A DNA stretch of 64,000 nucleotides from Flavobacterium fryxellicola (GTDB taxonomy: Bacteria; Bacteroidota; Bacteroidia; Flavobacteriales; Flavobacteriaceae), in the NCBI RefSeq assembly GCF_900143245.1, contig NZ_FRDK01000007.1:62001-126000 (forward strand), in the 5' to 3' direction. Of the stretch, positions 16,519-25,400 are shown in pieces. The translations under genes were made by a program, and so were the position numbers. Under the pieces are notes generated by a model. That model was not told the DNA's origin and did not search any database. It was given only the letters and a program-made list of their open reading frames with translations. Positions within the stretch are counted from its first letter, which is position 1. Each line of letters begins with the position of its first letter.

Positions 16519-16908
16519 CTATACTTTACCCTTCAAAGCCTCTGCATCAATATCGCTATGGGAAACATGATAAATGGCTTTTCCTTCTTTAATCAAAATC
16601 AATTGTGGAGATTGATGCGGTACGCCAAAACGATTTGCAATTTCATTAGAAATATCACGATGCGCTATTAAGTCTAAAAAATAAGGCGTAACTTTATCTG
16701 AGCTATTAAACTCATTTTCAAATTGTTTCAGCGCCATCCTACTTACGCTGCATCGCGTACTGTGTTTAAAAATCGCTACCGCTTTTTCATTCGAAATGGC
16801 ACTAATTTCATTCAGTTGCCCTATATCGGTTAGTTCTTTCCAGTCGATTTTTTTTTCATTTGAATCGTTGTCGTCTGAACTATTAAAAATATTTTTAAAG
16901 AAACTCAT
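16519..16908 (-). CDS. ytxJ: Bacilliredoxin-like protein YtxJ (DUF2847)
   Basis: This is a thioredoxin-fold protein of 129 residues. The active-site region AIFKHSTRCSVSRMA has a single cysteine followed by Ser, as in the YtxJ (BrxC) monothiol bacilliredoxins, and FGVPHQSPQLILIKEG supplies the cis-Pro loop. In Firmicutes these proteins remove bacillithiol from proteins; members of the Bacteroidota are also reported to make bacillithiol. The first 25 residues are polar and Asp/Lys-rich with no signal peptide, so it is cytoplasmic. It lies upstream of the egt operon on the same strand but is separated by a terminator and 433 bp; clpB is divergent. Confidence 0.85.
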   Translation of the reverse strand: MSFFKNIFNSSDDNDSNEKKIDWKELTDIGQLNEISAISNEKAVAIFKHSTRCSVSRMALKQFENEFNSSDKVTPYFLDLIAHRDISNEIANRFGVPHQSPQLILIKEGKAIYHVSHSDIDAEALKGKV

Positions 16909-16942
16909 AATTGTCTTGTTTTAAGACATTTTGACTTTAAAA

Positions 16943-16958
16943 CATGATAAAAATCATG
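16943..16958. promoter_or_regulatory. Perfect inverted repeat between ytxJ and clpB
   Basis: CATGAT-AAAA-ATCATG is a perfect 6+4+6 inverted repeat, 35 bp from the ytxJ start and 94 bp from clpB, in the shared divergent promoter region. It is not a CIRCE element. It could be a stress-regulator site for one or both genes; this is inference. Confidence 0.35.
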
Positions 16959-17051
16959 AAATTTCCGTCAATTTGTCTGTATTATTGTATTGGAATATAA
17001 ATTGAATGTTGGATTGCAAAGTTAGACAAATAACATAAACAATATAAAGTG

Positions 17052-19655
17052 ATGAACATAAATAAATTTACCATCAAATCTCAGGAGGCCATTCAGCTTT
17101 CGCAACAATTGGCACAAAGCCAAGGACAACAACAAATAGAAAACGAGCATATTTTTAAGGCAATTTTTGAAGTCGATGAAAATGTAGCTCCTTTTATTTT
17201 AAAAAAACTCAATGTAAATGTCCCCTTATTTCTCCAAATATTGGATAGTACGATACAGAGTTTTCCTAAAGTTTCTGGTGGCGAAATAATGCTTTCCAGA
17301 ACAGCAAACACCACGCTAAATGAGGCGGAAATTATTGCCAAAAAAATGAACGATGAATTCGTATCAATAGAGCATTTAATTTTAGCCATTTTTGATTCCA
17401 AAACAAAGGCTGCCCAAATCCTAAAAGACCAAGGCGTAACTGGAAAAGGATTGAAAGCTGCTATCGAAGAATTGCGAAAAGGCGAACGGGTAACTTCTGC
17501 CTCTGCCGAAGAAACCTATAATTCATTAAATAAATACGCCAAAAACCTCAACGAACTCGCACGCTCAGGGAAATTAGATCCCGTTATTGGTCGGGATGAA
17601 GAAATTAGACGAGTCCTACAAATTCTAACGCGTAGAACCAAAAATAACCCAATGTTAGTGGGAGAACCTGGAGTGGGGAAAACTGCCATTGCAGAAGGAT
17701 TAGCACACCGCATTGTTGATGGAGATGTTCCTGATAATTTAAAAGACAAAATTGTATATTCTCTTGATATGGGAGCGCTAATTGCAGGTGCAAAATACAA
17801 AGGAGAATTTGAAGAACGATTAAAATCTGTGGTAAAAGAGGTGACTTCTGCCGAAGGTGACATCGTTTTATTCATTGACGAAATCCATACGCTAGTAGGC
17901 GCTGGAGGTGGTGAAGGCGCTATGGACGCCGCAAATATTCTGAAACCTGCTCTAGCTCGTGGCGAACTTCGTGCTATTGGAGCCACAACATTAGATGAAT
18001 ACCAAAAATATTTTGAAAAAGACAAAGCACTTGAAAGACGATTCCAAAAAATAGTAGTTGAGGAGCCAGATACTGAAAGTGCTATTTCGATCCTGCGTGG
18101 GATCAAAGAAAAATATGAAACCCATCATAAAGTCCAAATAAAAGATGACGCGATTATTGCCGCCGTAGAATTATCGCAACGGTATATCACCAATCGTTTT
18201 CTTCCTGATAAAGCCATCGATTTAATGGACGAAGCGGCCTCAAAACTGCGTATGGAAATCAATTCTAAACCCGAAGAACTCGATGTTTTGGATCGAAAAA
18301 TCATGCAATTAGAAATTGAAATTGAAGCTATTAAACGAGAAAAAGACGAAAGCAAACTCAAAATTTTAGGAATGGATTTGGCAAATCTTAAAGAAGATCG
18401 CAACGAAATTTACGCCAAATGGAAATCTGAGAAAGATGTAGTTGATAATATTCAAGCCGTAAAAACAGAAATTGAGGACTTCAAATACGAAGCAGAACGT
18501 GCGGAGCGCGAAGGTGATTACGGAAAAGTAGCCGAAATTCGGTATGGAAAAATCAAAGAAGCACAAGAACGTCTAGACGCATTAATCAAAGAATTGCAAG
18601 AAAACCAGTCTGGAACATCCTTGATTAAAGAAGAAGTTACCCGAGAGGATATTGCTGAAGTTGTTGCCAAATGGACAGGGATTCCCGTAATGAAAATGCT
18701 TCAAGGAGAACGTGAAAAGCTATTGAAACTGGAAGATGAATTGCATTTCAGAGTCGTAGGTCAAGAAGAAGCTATTGAAGCCGTGAGCGATGCCGTTCGA
18801 AGAAGCCGAGCTGGATTGCAGGACATGAAAAAACCAGTAGGAACATTCCTTTTCCTTGGCACAACTGGTGTTGGAAAAACGGAATTGGCAAAAGCCTTAG
18901 CCGAATATTTATTTGATGATGAAAATGCCATGACACGTATTGATATGAGTGAATATCAAGAACGCCACAGTGTGAGCCGTTTAGTTGGTGCGCCTCCAGG
19001 ATATGTGGGTTATGATGAAGGCGGACAATTGACTGAAGCCGTACGTAGAAAACCCTATTCAGTGATTTTGCTTGATGAGATTGAAAAAGCGCATCCTGAT
19101 ACGTTCAATATCTTGTTACAAGTATTAGACGAAGGCCGTTTGACAGACAATAAAGGTCGACTCGCCGATTTTAAAAATACGATTATCATTATGACTTCTA
19201 ACATGGGAAGTCAGATTATTCAAGATAAATTTGATAATTTAAAGGGAGGTGTGGAAGCCGCAACAGAAGCCGCAAAAATCGAAGTGTTGGCATTATTGAA
19301 ACAAACCGTACGACCTGAATTTATCAATCGAATCGATGAAATTGTCATGTTCACGCCACTTACCACGGAAAATATTGCAAAAATTGTGGGACTCCAACTG
19401 AAAAGTGTCACCAAAATGCTAGCACTTCAAGGCATTACTATGGACGCCACTCCAGAAGCCATTGCTTATTTGTCAGAGAAAGGATATGATCCACAATTTG
19501 GTGCTAGACCGGTGAAAAGAGTCATTCAAAGAGAGGTGCTCAATGAATTATCAAAGGAAATTCTATCTGGTAAAATAACCACTGAAAGCATCGTTTTGAT
19601 TGATGCCTTTGATGGGAAATTGGTATTTAGGAATGAAAGTGAGTTGGCGCAATAA
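17052..19655 (+). CDS. clpB: ATP-dependent disaggregase ClpB
   Basis: This hexameric AAA+ chaperone rescues aggregated proteins together with DnaK. The order of parts is complete: N-terminal Clp-N repeats (1-145), first AAA+ domain with Walker A GEPGVGKT (about 204) and FIDEIHTLVGAG, a charged coiled-coil middle domain (about 400-520), second AAA+ domain with GTTGVGKT (about 604), and a C-terminal D2-small domain with YDPQFGARPVKR. The length of about 867 residues is standard. I chose ATG 17052; a GTG three bases earlier would add one residue. The gene is followed by a strong terminator, so it is monocistronic. Confidence 0.97.
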   Translation: MNINKFTIKSQEAIQLSQQLAQSQGQQQIENEHIFKAIFEVDENVAPFILKKLNVNVPLFLQILDSTIQSFPKVSGGEIMLSRTANTTLNEAEIIAKKMNDEFVSIEHLILAIFDSKTKAAQILKDQGVTGKGLKAAIEELRKGERVTSASAEETYNSLNKYAKNLNELARSGKLDPVIGRDEEIRRVLQILTRRTKNNPMLVGEPGVGKTAIAEGLAHRIVDGDVPDNLKDKIVYSLDMGALIAGAKYKGEFEERLKSVVKEVTSAEGDIVLFIDEIHTLVGAGGGEGAMDAANILKPALARGELRAIGATTLDEYQKYFEKDKALERRFQKIVVEEPDTESAISILRGIKEKYETHHKVQIKDDAIIAAVELSQRYITNRFLPDKAIDLMDEAASKLRMEINSKPEELDVLDRKIMQLEIEIEAIKREKDESKLKILGMDLANLKEDRNEIYAKWKSEKDVVDNIQAVKTEIEDFKYEAERAEREGDYGKVAEIRYGKIKEAQERLDALIKELQENQSGTSLIKEEVTREDIAEVVAKWTGIPVMKMLQGEREKLLKLEDELHFRVVGQEEAIEAVSDAVRRSRAGLQDMKKPVGTFLFLGTTGVGKTELAKALAEYLFDDENAMTRIDMSEYQERHSVSRLVGAPPGYVGYDEGGQLTEAVRRKPYSVILLDEIEKAHPDTFNILLQVLDEGRLTDNKGRLADFKNTIIIMTSNMGSQIIQDKFDNLKGGVEAATEAAKIEVLALLKQTVRPEFINRIDEIVMFTPLTTENIAKIVGLQLKSVTKMLALQGITMDATPEAIAYLSEKGYDPQFGARPVKRVIQREVLNELSKEILSGKITTESIVLIDAFDGKLVFRNESELAQ

Positions 19656-19719
19656 ACGATTATTCTTTACTTGAAAAATCTTTGCACAAGTTGGGAACTT
19701 TGGCAAAACGCATACCAAG

Positions 19720-19748
19720 CACCAGTTGAAAAGCTGGTGTTTTTTTTT
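19720..19748 (+). terminator. Rho-independent terminator after clpB
   Basis: CACCAG (19720-19725) and CTGGTG (19734-19739) form a hairpin with an 8-nt loop followed by a run of about nine Ts. The same arm sequence recurs after the DUF808 gene. Confidence 0.85.
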
Positions 19749-19764
19749 ATGATTTTTTGTATCT

Positions 19765-19875
19765 GGAGCAGAAGTCCATATTTCCAGAAACAGCGATACT
19801 TCCTGCTTTCCACTGTATCTTTATGGTCTCGTTTTGAGAACGAGAACATAAAGGATGCCGTTTCTATCAGGGCTA
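19765..19875 (+). repeat. Family A palindromic intergenic element, copy 3
   Basis: It runs from GGAGCAGA to ATCAGGGCTA with cores TTCCTGCTTTCCACTGTATC and GGATGCCGTTTCT. The central arms CTTTATG-TCTCGTT and AACGAGA-ACATAAAG pair with a small bulge. The arm sequence differs from copies 1 and 2 yet is self-complementary. Confidence 0.75.
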
Positions 19876-20456
19876 TTTAGTTCGGCTGGTTTTCATAATT
19901 TCGTTATGTACTCGTACCGTAGGTTCCTGCGTTGCTGTAAGCATTTAACGTAGTAAAGAAGAAACTTTGATAGCTATAGCAAAAAGGTCAGAAGATATTT
20001 ATGTTTACTGGAAAATGGGTATTAGGAACACTTTTTTCCCAAAGACCTAAAAATTCCATAATGCAATAGAATAGACCTTATGTAGAAATGTACGTTTAAG
20101 TTGAATTAGAAATACAGTAATTTTGAAAATTCACAAAATTAAAAATTTAAAGGTAGAAGAACTGCAGCTCCTAACGAAAATGGGTTGTGTTTATCCCAAA
20201 TAATTGTTACCCTAGCTCTGGAAAAAAGACGAATTAAGTACCAAGTACGACGTCCAACAGTCTGAAAAAATAGTACGTGCTACTAAATACATAAAAATCA
20301 AATTGTAGCATAATTCTAAAAAATTTCAAGAAGCTAGCATGTCACTTTTTTTTGCAGTAAAAAAGTTTTAGCTTCGCACTAGTAAATAATCAAAACGGAC
20401 AAAGACTTTTTTGGTAAACAGAAACCAAAGTCAGTACCGCTTCTAAAACAATAAAA

Positions 20457-21326
20457 ATGGCATCAGGTTTTTTCGCATTATTAGATGATATCGCTGCAAT
20501 GATGGATGATGTTGCAGTTATGAGTAAAATTGCAGCAAAAAAAACAGCTGGAATTCTAGGCGATGATTTAGCCGTAAACGCAGAGAAAGCTTCCGGTTTT
20601 ATATCATCCAGAGAACTTCCTGTTTTATGGGCTATTTCAAAGGGTTCATTACTCAACAAAGTAATTATTTTACCCGCAGCTTTTTTGCTGAGTGCTTTTG
20701 CACCTGTGGCGGTTATCGTTATTTTGGTTCTTGGCGGACTTTATTTAGCCTATGAAGGTGCCGAAAAAATATACGAGTACTTTTTTCCACACGCCCATGC
20801 TAAAACTGAAATTTCAGAGCAAGAATGGACAGAAGAAGAAGTTCTAGCATTCGAAAAAGAAAAAATCAAATCGGCTATCATAACGGATTTTATACTCTCT
20901 GTAGAAATAGTGATTATTGCGTTGGGAACTGTAATTGGTAAACCTATTTCATCTCAAATCATGGTTGTTTCTATTATTGCACTTATAGCTACCGTGGGCG
21001 TTTATGGAATCGTAGCCCTTATTGTAAGAATGGACGAGGCAGGTTTAAAATTGATGCAGCTCAACAAGCGCGAAGGGAGTTTTACTACTAGACTCGGAAA
21101 TATATTAGTGCAAGCATTGCCTAAAGTCATCAAGAGTTTATCCGTTATCGGTACTATCGCTTTGTTATTAGTAGCTGGTGGTATCTTTGTCCACGAGATC
21201 TATTTTTTACACGATTTACTGCCGCAAGTACCGGCTATAATTACAGAATTTTTTATCGGTCTTGTGGCTGGCGGACTTGTTTTAGTTATCGTAAACTTGT
21301 TCAAGAAGATTTTTAATAAAAAGTAA
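20457..21326 (+). CDS. DUF808 family inner membrane protein (YedI-like)
   Basis: This polytopic membrane protein of 289 residues belongs to the DUF808/YedI family. The N-terminus, MASGFFALLDDIAAMMDD followed by ISKIAAKKTAGILGDDLAVNA-type sequence, is diagnostic. Hydrophobic segments lie at about 70-100, 145-165, 170-195, 225-250 and 260-285. The molecular function is unknown; toxicity or transport roles proposed for homologues are not established to my knowledge. It stands alone after an 800-bp spacer and ends with its own terminator. Confidence 0.9.
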   Translation: MASGFFALLDDIAAMMDDVAVMSKIAAKKTAGILGDDLAVNAEKASGFISSRELPVLWAISKGSLLNKVIILPAAFLLSAFAPVAVIVILVLGGLYLAYEGAEKIYEYFFPHAHAKTEISEQEWTEEEVLAFEKEKIKSAIITDFILSVEIVIIALGTVIGKPISSQIMVVSIIALIATVGVYGIVALIVRMDEAGLKLMQLNKREGSFTTRLGNILVQALPKVIKSLSVIGTIALLLVAGGIFVHEIYFLHDLLPQVPAIITEFFIGLVAGGLVLVIVNLFKKIFNKK

Positions 21327-21381
21327 GTCGCAGAAAATAAATACGCTTTGCGAAGCGCAGTACTTATTAAACAGTATCTAA

Positions 21382-21412
21382 ACACCAGTCGAACATCTGG
21401 TGTTTTTTTTTT
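21382..21412 (+). terminator. Rho-independent terminator after the DUF808 gene
   Basis: ACACCAG/CTGGTGT arms with an 8-nt loop are followed by a run of Ts. The arm sequence matches the clpB terminator. Confidence 0.85.
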
Positions 21413-21437
21413 AGAAATACTTTAAATTGCTTTTACT

Positions 21438-22439
21438 TTACCTTCCCGTATAGTTCGGACAACCAAAACATTTTTTATCTAAATTAAACTGATACGTTAA
21501 CGACAATTCATAAATACCACCCGTTTTTCCAATTTTAGAGGTATTTAAATCATAAGAGATTCCTAATCGCAGGTGATCGTACTGCAATCCTGTAAAAAGG
21601 TTTACTGATGTTAGCAAATGACTGTTGACTCCATTTTTAGCAAGATTCGTTACAGCAGTAGCGCCAAAAAACATTTTCTCGAATAAGATCGATGTTCCTA
21701 TATCCAAGCGATTATAACGCGCTTGTTGCATATAATTAGCAGTTACAAACATTTTAGTCGCATACGGAAAGAATTGTACATCGATATAATTAGCCAATAA
21801 AAATTCATATCCCGTACTTAAAGAGAAAAAGGTATTCAAAGGTACATTTCCATCTTGAGTGAAGGAAATATTTGGTTTATTCAAGTGTTTCATAGACAAG
21901 CCAATCCACATGTTTTCAGTATTAAAAACCATTCCTGCTGTAGCATCAAAAAAGCTAACTTTATCGTTTAATAGAAGTGGATCTATAGAACTTGTATTTA
22001 TAATTCCTGATCTAATATTAATCTGATCTTCTAATAGTAGATTTTGAAATGCAAATGATTTTAGCCCAAACCCAACTTCTATAGCAGGTCTAAATTCCCA
22101 ATCATCACTAATTCTTACTCGGTATGCATAATTCGCATTGACTTGCGAAAAATTATAATTAGTAACATTTTCTCTTTGATTTAAAACACTAATACCAAAA
22201 CCACTATTCATATTTTCGTTCCAAGTATTGATAAAAGCATAGTCTGTAGTAATTTTTAAATCTAAATCCGGCCACTGTTCTCGATGGATTATACCGGTGT
22301 ACGTGGTTTCCATGAAGCCTGAAAAACCTGGATTTAAGGTTTCAGGAATTAGAAAATATTGTGTAAAAACGGGATCTTGCGCTCTCAATGTTGAGTAAAA
22401 GAAGCACGAAATAAGGATAATAAATAGTTTAATTTTCAT
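21438..22439 (-). CDS. PorP/SprF family type IX secretion outer membrane protein
   Basis: This is an outer-membrane beta-barrel of the PorP/SprF family, which anchors or helps export T9SS cargo that carries type B C-terminal domains. It starts with a signal peptide (about 1-20, ending LRAQ), then DPVFTQYFLIPETLNPGFSG, the conserved family opening, and alternates aromatic/polar strands to the end. The length of 333 residues is usual. It lies 17 bp downstream of the large adhesin gene on the same strand, the arrangement of sprB-sprF in Flavobacterium, so it is probably the dedicated partner of that adhesin. Confidence 0.93.
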   Translation of the reverse strand: MKIKLFIILISCFFYSTLRAQDPVFTQYFLIPETLNPGFSGFMETTYTGIIHREQWPDLDLKITTDYAFINTWNENMNSGFGISVLNQRENVTNYNFSQVNANYAYRVRISDDWEFRPAIEVGFGLKSFAFQNLLLEDQINIRSGIINTSSIDPLLLNDKVSFFDATAGMVFNTENMWIGLSMKHLNKPNISFTQDGNVPLNTFFSLSTGYEFLLANYIDVQFFPYATKMFVTANYMQQARYNRLDIGTSILFEKMFFGATAVTNLAKNGVNSHLLTSVNLFTGLQYDHLRLGISYDLNTSKIGKTGGIYELSLTYQFNLDKKCFGCPNYTGR

Positions 22440-22456
22440 TAGTTGATTCGTTACTT

Positions 22457-25400
22457 TTATTTAATTAATGTGAAAGCACCATCTTCGATTATGGTGTGGT
22501 TGTAAAATGTTTTGGCGCTAAGCTTAAAAAAGTAATTACCATTTTCGGCATCTAAACCAATAACCTTTCCGTTCCATCCTTTTATAGTTTGACCAGTTTC
22601 GCTGTATATAACACTTCCCCATGAGTCAAAAACCTCTAAAGTCATTTCTATAAACCCCAAGAATACAGGAGCAAATGAATCGTTTGTGCCGTCATCATTA
22701 GGCGTAAATGCATTAGGCATTATAAGGCTGTAGCCCTTTTCAACAAGCACTGTAGCGGTATGCACATATTGACAGCCAAAAGGATACGTAACCGTTTGCT
22801 TAATAGTGTAAGTTCCTACTCTAGTATAAACATGTTTTGGATTTTCCTCATCTGAAAAATTACCATCACCAAAATCCCATGAAATTTTTGTAAAATCTCC
22901 CGTGGCTAGGGTACTGAATAGTATAGGATCAAAAATTGAATACAAACCGTAAACATTATTTCCATACGAACTGCTTTCGAAATTAGCTTTCCCTAATACT
23001 GGTGTATCGACATTATAGGTAATATCCGCAGTACAGCCAAAACTATCCGTGACACTAAAAATGATCAAGCCGTTATTATTTGTGTTCATTATTTCATTAT
23101 TTACACCAGTAACGACACCATCAGACCAACGTAATTGGTAAGGAGGAACGCCTCCTTTTACTTTTCCAATAAACGTTTGTTTTACATATTTCGTAGCACA
23201 ATCAAAATCGGTAAGCACTTCAATGGCGGGTGTCAGTTGTTCGAATCGAATAATCTTCCAAGATTCTGATTTTCTACAACCATTCGCATCCGTTACCGCT
23301 ACAGTATAATTTCCAGGTGGAAGATTCTGTAAATCCTCGGTTGTAGCACCATTAGACCAAAAATATGAAAATGGAGGCGCACCGCCAGTTACAACCAAGT
23401 TGATTGATCCTGTATTAGCATCCAAACAACTTAAAGGATTTGAAACATCAGCCCGTAATTCTAGTAGTAAAGGTTCAACAATGAGGAAAGTTTCTTTAAT
23501 TTTACAAAATTTACCATCTGTAATGGTTACGGTATATTTTCCCGGTCCTATGTTATTTCGATCTATGCCAGCGGTTGGATCGTCCTCCCACACTAAGGTA
23601 ACAGGCGCTTTCCCTCCAATAAGATTCAATCGAATGTAAGCGTCTTTTGCTCCAAAGCAGGAAATCTGTTTTACAGTTGGATTTATGGTAAAAACTGGTG
23701 CATTGTCAATGGTTACAGTAAAAGCTTTTTCACAGTTTAAGGCGTCTGTAATTGTGATGGTATAAGTACCCGCTGATAAATTATTTTGTACACGTCCCGT
23801 TCCTAAAGTACTCCATTTTATAAGGTAAGGATTGCCTGATACAAAAGGAATTCCTCCTGTGATATTAGTAATCGTGATCGAAGCATTTGCATCGTTATAA
23901 CAAGCTATCTCTGTTTTTAAAAACTCCAAACGTATTTCATTGTTTTGCAGTAAAATCACTTGCAAGTTATCTGAACAGCCCGAATTATCCGTAACCGTTA
24001 AATTGTACGTTCCGGCTGCTACATTTCGTAAATTCTGATTTGTGCTGCTGTATCCATTTGGTCCCGTCCAATTATATCTATAATTAAAAACACCAGGTGT
24101 AACTTCAACTGCTCTACCACCTGTTGTACCTATATTAATTTCACCCGTAAAATCGCCAAAGCATAAAATATTCACTTGACTAACAAGTTTTACCTCTAAC
24201 AGAGGCGGCTCAATAATGGTGTAAATTTCGGATAAAGTATCGCAATTATTTTTTTCTGTAACAGTAACTTTGTATATTCCTGCAGACAAATTAGTGAGAT
24301 CCTCCGTCGTAGCAAGAGGGCTTCCATTTCTAGTCCATACATAGGCATAAGGCAAAGTTCCCCCTGTCGTGGTCAAAGAAACCTTTCCATCATTCAGTCC
24401 AAAACATGTTATATCATTTTTAAATCCAGAAAAACTAAATTTATCTGGCTCTCTAACCGTATAACTTCTTGTAAAAGGACACGAACCATTATCAATAACT
24501 CTTAGATTATAAATACCGGGTTTCAGACCAGAAATAGCTTGATTAGTACTAGTAAAGCCAGTAGGTCCTGTCCATGAAAAAAGATAGGATGGCCCTGTTG
24601 CAAAGGGGATACCGCCAGCTACAGCAATGCTGATAGCGCCATCATCAGATCCAAAACAAGTTGCATTTTTAATGGTTTCAGCCACATTTATCAATGGATT
24701 GACCGTTACGGTAACCGTAAAATTAGGACCAGAACAGCTTCCTGCTATGGGTGAAACGGTATAAGTTACTGTTGCTGGGTTATTCGTAGTATTGGTTAAT
24801 GTGTGACTAATGCTCGTTATGGGTGATGATTGTGAAGATGCACCACTTACTGAACCTGAAGGAGTCACGACAGGGTTTGACCAAGTATAAGTAGTATTAG
24901 ATGGGACATTATCAGTGCCATTAGTAGTAGGCCGAATTAAAAATGATCCACCGCTACAAATTTCGGCTGATTTTGGCGATATAATAGGAGATAATACCGT
25001 ATTTACCGAGAAATTTCTTGTTTGAGTTGTCGTTCCACAGCTATTGGAAACACTAAAAATAGCTTGATAATTTCCACTTACAGCATAATTAATTGATCCC
25101 GGATTGAGCACTGTTGAGGACGACGGCGTTCCACCAGGAAAACTCCAAAGATAGGTCAGTTCAGAACTTGGAGCACAACTTTCTACCACCGTGCCTACAG
25201 GGTTAATTGTTGCCGAATTACAAAAATCTGAAATGGGATTTAAAGTAGTAACTGGCTTTTTCTTCACCTCAATTACTTCCGTTTTATATTGGTCGATACC
25301 GCAGGAATTTCGGCTTCTTAATCTAAGATAATACGTTCCTGGCGTAACAAAATTAATAACTGGATTTTTTGAAAAGGAACTGGTGTTATTTGTAAAAAAC

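Larger units (their letters stand above)
19656..20456. other. Long spacer between clpB and the DUF808 gene
   Basis: These 801 bp contain the clpB terminator and a family A element. The remaining 580 bp (19876-20456) have no ORF I can support, no tRNA and no recognisable remnant; a short open stretch near 19980-20045 reads like protein but matches nothing I know. Confidence 0.5.

Noticed and set aside
17516..18106. 196-codon open frame on the minus strand inside clpB
   Set aside because: It lies antisense to a fully conserved clpB, is low-complexity Ser-rich and has no family features; it is a shadow of codon bias.
19876..20456. Possible decayed gene or small RNA in the clpB-DUF808 spacer
   Set aside because: A short protein-like stretch near 19980-20045 exists, but no frame extends and I recognise no family or RNA fold.
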